Below the pieces are notes generated by a model. The model saw only the letters and a program-made list of their open reading frames with translations. It did no database searches and was not told where the DNA came from. The translations under genes were made by a program, and so were the position numbers. A stretch of DNA of 16,174 nucleotides, taken from positions 1-16,174 of the forward strand of contig JAUQYA010000164.1 in the NCBI GenBank assembly GCA_030837785.1, given 5' to 3'. How positions within the stretch are numbered: the stretch's first letter is position 1; each line of letters opens with the position of its first letter. Shown here piece by piece: positions 1 to 6,585 of this stretch. Source of the DNA: Albidovulum sp. (GTDB taxonomy: Bacteria > Pseudomonadota > Alphaproteobacteria > Rhodobacterales > Rhodobacteraceae).

Positions 1-20
1 ATCGTCAAATTCAATGCCAT
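1..20 (-). CDS. ftsZ: Cell division protein FtsZ, first codons only (runs off left edge)
   Basis: Only the start is present. An ATG at 20-18 on the minus strand opens the frame M-A-L-N-L-T, which resembles the usual N-terminus of Rhodobacteraceae FtsZ (M-[TA]-L-N-L). A purine-rich AGGCGG lies a short distance upstream as a ribosome binding site. The position, directly downstream of ftsA in the same direction, is where ftsZ is expected in the dcw cluster. FtsZ is the tubulin-like GTPase that forms the cytokinetic ring and is tethered to the membrane by FtsA. No GTPase motif is visible here, so the call rests on six residues plus gene order. Confidence 0.7.
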
Positions 21-78
21 TGTGTCCGCCTGTCGTGTCCCCGGCCCACTGTCGGCCGCTTTTTTCCGCATTGCCCGG

Positions 79-107
79 ATTTTACTGAGTGTTTCAGCCA
101 AGGTCAC
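79..107 (-). promoter_or_regulatory. Candidate sigma70-type promoter in the ftsA-ftsZ gap
   Basis: On the minus strand, GTGACC (107-102) is followed after exactly 17 bases by TAAAAT (84-79). These are close to the alphaproteobacterial housekeeping -35 (TTGACC-like) and -10 (TATAAT-like) hexamers, and the site lies about 60 bases before the ftsZ start. The ftsA-ftsZ gap (21-191, 171 bases) is one of the few non-coding stretches in an otherwise tightly packed run and is clearly more AT-rich, consistent with a separate ftsZ promoter. Predicted by eye only. Confidence 0.35.
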
Positions 108-191
108 GCGAAAAACTCCGAAAAGCCACAAAATCTGGGGGTGTCGCGCCGGATATCAGCGGCATTTCGCCTACCTCTCAAGATCGTGTGG

Positions 192-1523
192 TTACCAGTT
201 GTCTTTGAACCATTTCATCGCCCGCCGCAGCGACCGCGCCGGGTATCTTTCGGCCGGAATCTCGAAATCCCACCACTCGTCCTGCGGGTGCGCAGCAAAG
301 AGACACAGGCCCACGGTTGAGGAAAACGCCGCCCCCGTCGCCGCCTGCGGCAGCCCCTGGACGCGCAGCGGCCGACCGAGTCGCACGTTCTGGCCGAGGA
401 TTCGCGCCGCCAGCCCGTCGAGGCCGGGGATCTGGCTCGCGCCCCCGGTCAGCACGATCTGCTGGCTCGGCAGCTGGTCGAAGCCGGCGGCATCGAGGAT
501 CGCCCGCACCTCCTCGAGGATCTCCTCGACCCGCGGCCGCATGATGCCGATCAGCTCGGTGCGGCTGACCTTGCGGCGGTCCTTCTCCCAGTCGCCGGAA
601 TTGGCGCCGATCTCGATCATCTCGCGGTCGTCCATGCCGGTGGCGTGCACGCCACCGTGGATCGTCTTGATCCGCTCGGCGGTGGCCAGGGGCATCTGCA
701 ACCCCTTCGAGATGTCCGAGGTGACGTGATCGCCGCCCATCCGCACGCTTTCGGCGAAGATCATGTGCTTCTTGATGAAGATCGAGATGCCGGTGGCGCC
801 GCCGCCCATGTCGATGCAGGCCGCGCCCAGTTCCTGCTCGTCCTCGACGAGGCTCGCAAGCCCCGAGACATAGGCCGACGACGCGAGCCCGGCGATCTCC
901 AGGTCGCAGCGGCGGATGCAGTAGAGCAGGTTCTGCACCGCCGTCGTGTCGATCGTCAGCAGGTGCATGTCCGCCGACAGCCGGTTGCCGACATGGCCGC
1001 GCGGATCGCCGAAGCCGGTGCGGTGGTCGATGGCGAAATTCACCGGATGGGCGTGCAGCGCCTCGCGCCCCGGACCGTAGTCGGGTACCTCGCAGGCGGC
1101 CAGGACGCGCGCCACGTCCTGCTCGCTCACCTGCCCGTCGTGAAGCTCGATCTCTCCGGCCAGCCCGTAGCTTCGCGGATGCGCGCCCGAGAAACAGGCG
1201 ATGACGTGATCGACACGGGTCTGCGCCATCTTCTGCGCCGCCTGCACCGCGGTGCGGATCGCCCGCTCGGTCTCGGCCATCGCGTCGACCTCGCCGAAGC
1301 GCACCCCGCGCGAGCGGGTGGTGGCCGCGCCGATCACCCGGAACTGCGACTGCCCGGCGAGCGAGCCGAGCCCGTCGTCGCGGCCCTCCTCGGGATTCTC
1401 GAACCTGAGCACGAGGCAGGCGATCTTCGACGTGCCGACGTCGAGGACCGCCACCACGCCCCGTTGCAGCGCGGCCCGCCGCATGTTCCGCATCGCCCTC
1501 TGGGACTGATAGAGATCGGTCAT
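192..1523 (-). CDS. ftsA: Cell division protein FtsA
   Basis: The 443-residue actin-like ATPase anchors FtsZ filaments to the inner face of the cytoplasmic membrane and recruits later divisome proteins. Visible actin-fold motifs are phosphate-1 (VAVLDVGTSKIACLV, residues 24-38), phosphate-2 (CIDMGGGATGISIF, 236-249) and the adenosine motif (IVLTGGASQIPGL, 356-368). The SHS2/1C domain occupies roughly 80-180. The last residues, RRAMKWFKDNW, form the expected C-terminal amphipathic membrane-targeting helix, so the protein is complete. The ATG at 1523 overlaps the ftsQ stop as ATGA, implying translational coupling. The extra N-terminal stretch before residue 22 is common in alphaproteobacterial FtsA. 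A 171-base gap separates it from ftsZ. Confidence 0.97.
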   Translation of the reverse strand: MTDLYQSQRAMRNMRRAALQRGVVAVLDVGTSKIACLVLRFENPEEGRDDGLGSLAGQSQFRVIGAATTRSRGVRFGEVDAMAETERAIRTAVQAAQKMAQTRVDHVIACFSGAHPRSYGLAGEIELHDGQVSEQDVARVLAACEVPDYGPGREALHAHPVNFAIDHRTGFGDPRGHVGNRLSADMHLLTIDTTAVQNLLYCIRRCDLEIAGLASSAYVSGLASLVEDEQELGAACIDMGGGATGISIFIKKHMIFAESVRMGGDHVTSDISKGLQMPLATAERIKTIHGGVHATGMDDREMIEIGANSGDWEKDRRKVSRTELIGIMRPRVEEILEEVRAILDAAGFDQLPSQQIVLTGGASQIPGLDGLAARILGQNVRLGRPLRVQGLPQAATGAAFSSTVGLCLFAAHPQDEWWDFEIPAERYPARSLRRAMKWFKDNW

Positions 1524-2428
1524 TGCCCGGACACCTTCGTCTCAACCTCGGTTTCACCCTCGCCCGCCGGCTCCGCGATCCGGACCGTCGGGCGGTTCTC
1601 GTTGCGCAGGTCCACGACCGTCAGGTCGCGGCCCAGCATGTCCTCGGCCTGGTCGAGCGCGATCACCCGCTGGATCGCCGCCACCGGGCCGGTCTCGGGC
1701 AGGAGAAGGCGCTGGTCGCGGTCGAGGACCACGTCCCAGCGCCGTTCGCCGACCCGGACAAGGCCGCGGACGCGGGCCCGGATCGGCTCCGCGGCCTTCA
1801 GGATCGCCAGCGCCTCGGCCACGTTGGTCTCCGCCCCCTCGCCGGCGATCACCGGCAGGTCGGGCCTTGCCACCCGGTCGAGAAGCGTGGCCACCCGGTG
1901 CCCGCCGGCATCGAGCATCTCGAGCGCGGTTCCCCGCCGCCACAGCACCGCCGGCACCCGTTCGGTGACGGTCACCTGCAACACGCCGCCCTTGCGGATG
2001 CGCAACTCGGCCGAGGCCACGGCGTCGATCTGCGCGATCGTCGCCCTGAGCGCCTCGAGGTCGATGCGGAAGGACGAGGCCGGCAGCGTCACCGGCAGCA
2101 TCCCCCGGATCGCGTTGGCCACCGGCTCCGACGCGCCGTCGATCGCCATCAGGCCGACCATGAACTCCGGCCGGTTCTCGACGCTCTCGCGCAGATCGGC
2201 GAGGCTCTGCTGCAACGCCGCCCGCCGCGCCCCGTCGCCGAGCCATCCCGCCAGGACACCGAGGATCAGCGCCGACGGCAGGCCGAGCCGCACCGCCTTG
2301 CGAAAGCCCGGCGTCAACCACAGCCGCTCCACCCGGAACGCGAGCCGCGACGGCGCCGGGTCGCGCCGGCCGCCCGCGTCGGCCTCGCGCCGCATCCCCA
2401 TCCGGCCGGGCGCCCTCACCGTCCGCAT
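1520..2428 (-). CDS. ftsQ: Cell division protein FtsQ
   Basis: The 302-residue bitopic divisome protein links cytoplasmic and periplasmic division proteins (FtsB/FtsL complex). It has an arginine-rich cytoplasmic N-terminus (1-44), one transmembrane segment at about 46-64 (LGLPSALILGVLAGWLG), a POTRA domain at about 90-158 ending in VLQVTVTERVPAVLW, and the FtsQ/DivIB periplasmic domain (about 160-285) with the alphaproteobacterial-style DLTVVDLRNENRPTVRI ending. The ATG at 2428 (MRTVRAPGRM) was chosen because it overlaps the ddl stop by 13 bases, as is usual here. The same frame stays open much further upstream, but that part lies inside ddl. The stop overlaps the ftsA start by 4 bases. Confidence 0.95.
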   Translation of the reverse strand: MRTVRAPGRMGMRREADAGGRRDPAPSRLAFRVERLWLTPGFRKAVRLGLPSALILGVLAGWLGDGARRAALQQSLADLRESVENRPEFMVGLMAIDGASEPVANAIRGMLPVTLPASSFRIDLEALRATIAQIDAVASAELRIRKGGVLQVTVTERVPAVLWRRGTALEMLDAGGHRVATLLDRVARPDLPVIAGEGAETNVAEALAILKAAEPIRARVRGLVRVGERRWDVVLDRDQRLLLPETGPVAAIQRVIALDQAEDMLGRDLTVVDLRNENRPTVRIAEPAGEGETEVETKVSGQ

Positions 2429-3339
2429 GAGGCGTCCTCCACGATCCAGCGGCAGAGGTCGACGAAGCTCATGCCCCCCGCCGCCGCCTGTTCGGGGGCG
2501 AGCGAGGTGGGCGTCATGCCGGGCTGGGTGTTGGTCTCGAGGATGAAAAGCCCCGCAAGCCCCCGGCTGTCGTCCCAGCGGAAGTCGCTGCGGCTGAGCC
2601 CGCGGCAGCCGAGCGCGCGGTGGGCGGTGAGCGCATGGTCCATGCAGGCCCGGGCGATCTCGGCCGGAATCTCCGCCGGGCAGACATGGCGGGAGGCGCC
2701 GGGGGTGTATTTGGCGTGGTAGTCGTACCAGCCCCGGGTCCGAAGCTCGGTGACGCAGATCGCCCGGTCGCCGAAGACCGCGCAGGTCAGTTCGCGGCCC
2801 GGCACATAGGTTTCCACCATCGCCTCGGCCGGCATCCCCGGATCGAGCCTCGGCGGCGCGTTCGCGGCCTCGTGGACGATATAGACGCCGACCGAGGAGC
2901 CCTCGTTGTTGGGTTTCACCACATAGGGCGGCGCCATGACATGGCGCGCCTCGATCTCCGCCACCGGGGCGATCAGGCTTTCCACCACCGGCAGGCCGGC
3001 GGCGCGGAACACCTCCTTGGCGCGGGTCTTGTCCATCGCCAGCGCCGAGGCGAGCACGCCGGAATGGGTGTAGGGAAGGCCCAGCCATTCGAGCATCCCC
3101 TGGACGCAGCCATCCTCGCCCCAGCGGCCGTGCAGCGCGTTGAAGCAGACATCCGGTTTGATCTCGGCAAGGCGCGCGGCAAGGTCGCGGCCGGCGTCCA
3201 CCTCGACCACCTGGTAACCCGCCTCCCGCAGGGCGTCGGCGCATTCGCGCCCGCTCGACAGGGACACGTCCCGCTCGGCGGAACGTCCTCCCATCAACAC
3301 CGCCACTTTGGGGGCTGTCCTGCTCGACCTGCCCGCCAA
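2416..3339 (-). CDS. ddl: D-alanine--D-alanine ligase
   Basis: This cytoplasmic ATP-grasp enzyme joins two D-alanines into the dipeptide that MurF adds to the peptidoglycan precursor. At 307 residues it has the usual DdlB length. Visible motifs are VAVLMGGRSAERDVSL (12-27), NALHGRWGEDG (68-78), YTHSGVLASALAMDK (90-104), VKPNNEGSSVGV (141-152, ATP-binding), YDYHAKYTPG (205-214), SDFRWDD (251-257) and ETNTQPGMTPTSL (268-280, metal and substrate binding). The start is a TTG at 3339-3337 with GAGG five bases upstream; no in-frame ATG fits, and GTG at Val12 is the alternative. It lies between murB and ftsQ, with a short hairpin just upstream. Confidence 0.95.
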   Translation of the reverse strand: MAGRSSRTAPKVAVLMGGRSAERDVSLSSGRECADALREAGYQVVEVDAGRDLAARLAEIKPDVCFNALHGRWGEDGCVQGMLEWLGLPYTHSGVLASALAMDKTRAKEVFRAAGLPVVESLIAPVAEIEARHVMAPPYVVKPNNEGSSVGVYIVHEAANAPPRLDPGMPAEAMVETYVPGRELTCAVFGDRAICVTELRTRGWYDYHAKYTPGASRHVCPAEIPAEIARACMDHALTAHRALGCRGLSRSDFRWDDSRGLAGLFILETNTQPGMTPTSLAPEQAAAGGMSFVDLCRWIVEDASCGR

Positions 3340-3352
3340 TTCCGCCTCGTTC

Positions 3353-3370
3353 CGGCCCTTTTGCGGGCCG
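3353..3370 (-). other. Small hairpin in the murB-ddl gap
   Basis: CGGCCC (3353-3358) and GGGCCG (3365-3370) form a perfect 6-base-pair stem with a 6-base loop, located between the murB stop (3383) and the ddl TTG start (3339). It has no T-run on the minus strand, so it is not a convincing terminator. It could modulate ddl translation or stabilise an mRNA end. Its role is unknown. Confidence 0.4.
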
Positions 3371-3382
3371 CTCTTCTCGTTG

Positions 3383-4324
3383 TTACCGCGCGCCTGCCAC
3401 GGGTGTTCTTTCCCCCACGCGCATGATTTCCCACTCTAGCGTCAAACCGCTGGATTCGAAAACCCTTTTTCTGACCTCCTCGCCAAGGTCCTCCAGATCG
3501 GCGGCGGTGGCGCCGCCGGCATTGGTCAGGAAGTTGGGGTGTTTCTCGCTCATGATCGCGCCGCCCAGGCGGTGGCCGCGCAGCCCGGCGTCGTCGATCA
3601 GCTTCCAGGCCTTGAGGTCGTGGACATCGTCGGCCCGGCCGGTCGAGGAAAAGCCCGCCGGATTGCGGAAGGTCGACCCCGCGGTGCGGTCCTTCACCGG
3701 CTGGGTGGCGTCGCGCTTCGCGAGTTGATCGGCCATCCTGGCCTCCAGCACCGCCGGCTCGCCCGGTTCGCCTTCGAAGACCGCCTCGACGATGACCGTG
3801 CCCTCGGGCAGGCGCGAGGAGCGGTAGGCGAACCCGATGTCCTTCCGCCCGAAAACCCGGACGCTGCCGTCGCGCATCACCACCGTCGCCTGGACGAAAT
3901 GGTCGGCGGTATAGCTGCCGTAGCAGCCGGCATTCATCCTGACCGCGCCGCCAATGGCCCCGGGGATCGTGCGCAAGAAGGTCAGGTCCACCCCCGCCGC
4001 CGCCGCCGTCCGCGCGACATGCGCGTCGAGCGCCGCCGCCCCGGCGGTGACGCGGCTGCCCGCGACCGAGATGCCGTTGAACCCCCGCCCCAGCCGGATA
4101 ACCACGCCCCGGATGCCGCCGTCGCGCACGATGAGGTTGGACCCCACTCCCATCGGGAAGACCGGGACAGAAGGATCGAGCACGCCGAGGAACGCCCGAA
4201 GGTCGTCCACATCCGCCGGCTGGAACAGCCAGTCCGCCGGCCCGCCCACCCTGAGCCAGGTGAGGTCGGCGAGCGGCCGATCCGGGGTCAGCGTGCCCCG
4301 CACGGAGGGAAGGGTGAGCGTCAT
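3383..4324 (-). CDS. murB: UDP-N-acetylenolpyruvoylglucosamine reductase MurB
   Basis: This FAD- and NADPH-dependent cytoplasmic enzyme reduces UDP-GlcNAc-enolpyruvate to UDP-MurNAc. At 313 residues it shows the N-terminal LTWLRVGGPADWLFQP (21-36), FAD-binding VGSNLIVRDGGIRGVVI (60-76), IPGAIGGAVRMNAGCYGSY (120-138), the YRSSR arginine region (167-171), and GSTFRNP (216-222), whose serine is the proton donor. The C-terminal domain includes GAIMSEKHPNF (255-265) and a terminal LEWEIMRVG with the expected glutamate. The ATG at 4324 (MTLTLPSVRG) was chosen because family members start near there. An upstream GTG at 4381 in the same frame would add 19 residues without family resemblance. No strong ribosome binding site is seen for either start. 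Confidence 0.94.
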   Translation of the reverse strand: MTLTLPSVRGTLTPDRPLADLTWLRVGGPADWLFQPADVDDLRAFLGVLDPSVPVFPMGVGSNLIVRDGGIRGVVIRLGRGFNGISVAGSRVTAGAAALDAHVARTAAAAGVDLTFLRTIPGAIGGAVRMNAGCYGSYTADHFVQATVVMRDGSVRVFGRKDIGFAYRSSRLPEGTVIVEAVFEGEPGEPAVLEARMADQLAKRDATQPVKDRTAGSTFRNPAGFSSTGRADDVHDLKAWKLIDDAGLRGHRLGGAIMSEKHPNFLTNAGGATAADLEDLGEEVRKRVFESSGLTLEWEIMRVGERTPVAGAR

Positions 4325-4404
4325 GGGGATTGGGTAGAGCGGGCGGGGGCCAGCCGCAAGGGCGAAGGCGGGAAGCACCACCTCAGCGAAGCATTCCGAG
4401 GGCG

Positions 4405-4478
4405 GCGCCCGACCCCGGGTGGGCGAGAAGCGCCCTCCCGGGGGGAGGGTCGGGCGCTGCCCGGCGTTGCCGCCGGGC
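4405..4478. repeat. Composite double-hairpin (REP-like palindromic element)
   Basis: GCGCCCGACCC (4405-4415) pairs perfectly with GGGTCGGGCGC (4447-4457). Inside it, CCGGG-T-GGGCG (4415-4425) pairs with CGCCC-T-CCCGG (4431-4441) around an AGAAG loop, giving a nearly continuous hairpin of about 53 bases. Directly after, GCCCGGCG (4459-4466) and CGCCGGGC (4471-4478) form a second perfect 8-pair stem with a TTGC loop. Neither is followed by a T-run on either strand, so a simple intrinsic terminator is unlikely. The form fits dispersed palindromic repeats seen between genes in GC-rich bacteria, or an mRNA stabiliser/processing site upstream of murB. Confidence 0.7.
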
Positions 4479-4504
4479 GGGACAATCCCTTAGGTGGTCA
4501 CCGC

Positions 4505-4648
4505 TTAGCGCGGCATCACCATCGCCTTGCAAGGATCGACCCCGGAAAGCAATTGCTGGCGCATCGCGTCAGATTCGGCGATCACCTTGGCCGGGTCGGT
4601 GCGCACGCGGCAATCCCCCTGTCGGGACGGATGCCATACGCCTGCCAT
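4505..4648 (-). CDS. Possible small protein or gene remnant (47 aa), unrecognised
   Basis: A minus-strand frame from ATG 4648 to TAA 4505 encodes 47 residues. Its C-terminal two thirds reads DPAKVIAESDAMRQQLLSGV then DPCKAMVMPR, and has codon choice similar to neighbouring genes (mostly G or C in third position). No signal peptide, membrane segment or known domain is apparent; two cysteines (DCR and DPC) stand out. The first ten codons overlap short direct repeats and lack a good ribosome binding site, so the frame could be the tail of a decayed gene rather than a functional peptide. I do not recognise the family. Confidence 0.28.
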   Translation of the reverse strand: MAGVWHPSRQGDCRVRTDPAKVIAESDAMRQQLLSGVDPCKAMVMPR

Positions 4649-4667
4649 ACGCTCGCGGGACGGATGC
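4623..4667. repeat. Short direct repeats upstream of the small frame
   Basis: CGGGACGGATGC occurs at 4623-4634 and again at 4656-4667 (33-base period). Between them GCCATACG occurs at 4633-4640 and, with an 11-base shift, as GCCATACG at 4644/4645-4651. The arrangement suggests local slippage or duplication, or paired protein-binding sites. Function unknown. Confidence 0.5.
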
Positions 4668-4684
4668 TGGCGCCGCCTGGCGGT

Positions 4685-4924
4685 TCAGGCCCGCCGGAGC
4701 CAGCGCCAGAGGTAGACGAGCGGCCAGCGCAGGATCGACGCCCCGGCGGCGAGCACGATCAGCCCGGCCCAGGGGCCGTTCTGGTAGGTCACCCAGCCGA
4801 GGATCGGAATGCCCGCGGTGATCAGGACATAGGCCGCGCGCCAGTGGCGGTCGCGCGTCGGCAGCATCGCGACCACCGTCGCGGCGACGGCCCAGAGGCA
4901 GGCGGCGAGAAGCGAGCCGCTCAT
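4685..4924 (-). CDS. DUF2484 family small membrane protein (copy 2 of a tandem pair)
   Basis: This 79-residue protein has about three hydrophobic segments (roughly 3-20, 30-47 and 51-66) and a basic C-terminus (WRWLRRA). It matches the small Rhodobacteraceae DUF2484 proteins found beside murC, which databases sometimes mislabel as murC itself; it has no ligase motif. It aligns throughout with the adjacent copy: LW-VAATVVA-LP-R near the start, PW-G in the middle, and S--R-PL-Y at the end. The ATG at 4924 overlaps the stop of the preceding copy as ATGA. Role unknown; position suggests a membrane factor in envelope growth or division. Confidence 0.85.
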   Translation of the reverse strand: MSGSLLAACLWAVAATVVAMLPTRDRHWRAAYVLITAGIPILGWVTYQNGPWAGLIVLAAGASILRWPLVYLWRWLRRA

Positions 4925-5169
4925 CCCGCCCGGCCCCTTCCGGCGAGGCGTTTCGCGAAATATCCCAAGGGCTTGCGGAACATCGACACGAAGGCCGCCA
5001 GCGCCGCGACGCCGATCCAGGGGCTGAGCGAAACCGACAGCCAGACGATGAGGGCGACGGCCGAGAGGGCGAGGAAGAAGCCGAAGACGAATTGCAGCCG
5101 CATCGGCAGGAACGCCACGACCGTCGCCGCGACGACCCAGAGGAAGGCAAGGACGAGCGGCGTGCCCAT
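4921..5169 (-). CDS. DUF2484 family small membrane protein (copy 1 of a tandem pair)
   Basis: This 82-residue hydrophobic protein has predicted membrane segments at about 3-20, 27-46 and 50-66, followed by a basic tail (RKPLGYFAKRLAGRGRAG). It starts at ATG 5169, three bases after the murC stop, and its TGA overlaps the start of the second copy by four bases, so murC and both copies are probably translated together. It resembles the neighbouring copy over its whole length, indicating an old tandem duplication. The family is defined by sequence only (DUF2484), with no known activity. The conserved position beside murC is the main clue to a cell-wall role. Confidence 0.85.
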   Translation of the reverse strand: MGTPLVLAFLWVVAATVVAFLPMRLQFVFGFFLALSAVALIVWLSVSLSPWIGVAALAAFVSMFRKPLGYFAKRLAGRGRAG

Positions 5170-5172
5170 GCC

Positions 5173-6585
5173 TCAGCCCTTGGCCGCAAGGCGGCCGGGA
5201 AGCGCGTTCGCCCAGGCAGAGATCGTGCCCGCGCCGAGGCAGACCACCATGTCCCCGGGCCGCGCCTGTTCCCGCACCAGCCGCGCCAGGTCGTCCTCGC
5301 TGAGGATCGCGCGGGCATGGCGGTGGCCGTGGGCGATCAGGCCGGCGACCAGATCGTCGCGCGTGGCGCCGGGGATCGGGTCCTCGCCGGCGGCGTAGAC
5401 CTCGGCGATGGCGACCACGTCAGCCTCGTTGAAGCAGGTGCAGAAATCCTCGAAAAGACTGGACAGGCGGGTATAGCGGTGCGGCTGGTGGACGGCGATG
5501 ACGCGGCCCTTCGTGGCCTGCCGCGCCGCTTTCAGGACCGCCGCGATCTCCACCGGGTGGTGGCCGTAATCGTCGATGATCGTGACCCCGCCCAGAACCT
5601 CGCCCACCCGGGTGAAGCGCCGGTTGACGCCCGCGAACTGCGCTAAGGCCTCGCGGATCTCGTCCTTCTTCATGCCGAGATGGCGGGCGACGGCGACCGC
5701 CGCGAGCGCGTTCGAGACGTTGTGATCGCCCGGCATCGGCAGGGTGCAGCCTTCGATTCTCGAACCTTCGCCTTCGCCCTGAAGCTGGATGTCGAAGTGG
5801 GCCTTGCCGTTTTCGAACTTCAGCCCGGTTGCGCGGACATCGGCCTGGGCGTTGAAGCCGAAGGTGATGACGCGGCGGTCGGTGACGCGACCGACCAGCG
5901 CCTGCACCTCGGGGTGGTCGGTGCAGCAGACCGCGGCGCCATAGAAGGGGATGTTCGACACGAAGTCGAGAAAGCCCTTCCTGAGGGCTTCGAGCGTTCC
6001 CCAGTGCTCCATGTGCTCGGGGTCGATGTTGGTGACGATGGCGATGGTCGCGGGCAGGCGGTTGAACGATCCGTCGGATTCGTCGGCCTCGACCACCATC
6101 CACTCTCCCGCGCCGGCCCGCGCGTTGGAGCCGTAGGCGTGGATGATGCCGCCGTTGATCACGGTCGGGTCGAAGCCGCCCTTGTCGAGCAGCGTCGCCA
6201 CCATCGTCGTGGTCGTGGTCTTGCCATGCGTCCCGGCGACGGCGACGTTGGAGCGCAGCCGCATCAGCTCGGCCAGCATCTCGGCGCGGCGCACCACCGG
6301 CAGGCCGCGGCGGCGGGCCTCCTCCAGCTCCGGGTTGCCCTTCTTGATCGCCGAGGAGATCACCACGACGGCGGCGTCGCCGATGTTTTCCGCGCTCTGC
6401 CCCTCGAAGAAGGTCGCGCCCAGTCCCACCAGCCGGTCGGTGATCTTCGAGGCCTTCGCATCCGAGCCTTGCACGGCATAGCCGAGCGTCATCAGCACCT
6501 CGGCGATGCCCGACATGCCGATGCCGCCGATGCCGACGAAATGGATGGGGCCGAGTTCTCCGGGCAGCTTGGTGGCGGCGTTCAT
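5173..6585 (-). CDS. murC: UDP-N-acetylmuramate--L-alanine ligase MurC
   Basis: This cytoplasmic ATP-dependent ligase adds L-alanine to UDP-MurNAc, the first amino acid of the peptidoglycan stem peptide. At 470 residues it is a typical MurC: an N-terminal Rossmann domain with HFVGIGGIGMSGIAEVL (15-31), the ATP-binding loop VAGTHGKTTTTTM (116-128), VVEADESDGSF (164-174), TNIDPEHMEHW (185-195), then DHNVSNALAAVAVA in the central domain. The C-terminal domain carries IDDYGHHPVEI and HQPHRYTRL and ends with VCLGAGTISAWANALPGRL. The ATG at 6585 overlaps the murG stop as ATGA. It is followed after three bases by the DUF2484 pair. Confidence 0.97.
   Translation of the reverse strand: MNAATKLPGELGPIHFVGIGGIGMSGIAEVLMTLGYAVQGSDAKASKITDRLVGLGATFFEGQSAENIGDAAVVVISSAIKKGNPELEEARRRGLPVVRRAEMLAELMRLRSNVAVAGTHGKTTTTTMVATLLDKGGFDPTVINGGIIHAYGSNARAGAGEWMVVEADESDGSFNRLPATIAIVTNIDPEHMEHWGTLEALRKGFLDFVSNIPFYGAAVCCTDHPEVQALVGRVTDRRVITFGFNAQADVRATGLKFENGKAHFDIQLQGEGEGSRIEGCTLPMPGDHNVSNALAAVAVARHLGMKKDEIREALAQFAGVNRRFTRVGEVLGGVTIIDDYGHHPVEIAAVLKAARQATKGRVIAVHQPHRYTRLSSLFEDFCTCFNEADVVAIAEVYAAGEDPIPGATRDDLVAGLIAHGHRHARAILSEDDLARLVREQARPGDMVVCLGAGTISAWANALPGRLAAKG

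Larger units (their letters stand above)
4325..4684. other. Intergenic region between murB and the DUF2484 pair
   Basis: This 360-base stretch interrupts an otherwise packed gene run. It holds, from left to right, the upstream region of murB, a composite double hairpin (4405-4478), a possible 47-codon minus-strand reading frame (4505-4648), and short direct repeats (4623-4667). No transfer RNA or recognisable full gene is seen. Because murB lies downstream of it, it may carry the murB promoter or mRNA-processing signals. Confidence 0.6.

Noticed and set aside
645..2546. Very long open frame on the plus strand across ftsA, ftsQ and ddl
   Set aside because: It is antisense to three well-recognised genes, has an arginine/proline/alanine-rich composition, and shows no domain. 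It is a by-product of high third-position GC.
2429..3244. N-terminal extension of ftsQ through ddl
   Set aside because: The extension is a shifted reading of ddl; the ATG at 2428 gives a normal-length FtsQ with the usual short overlap.
4325..4381. 19-residue N-terminal extension of murB
   Set aside because: Not similar to MurB N-termini, and its GTG lacks a properly spaced ribosome binding site.
4405..4478. Reading the double hairpin as an intrinsic terminator or a CRISPR repeat
   Set aside because: No T-run follows on either strand, and there is no regular repeat-spacer pattern. No CRISPR array, tRNA or rRNA was seen anywhere in the window.
4685..5169. Treating the two small proteins as fragments of a broken murC
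   Set aside because: They are hydrophobic, lack any Mur ligase motif, and an intact 470-residue murC lies next to them.
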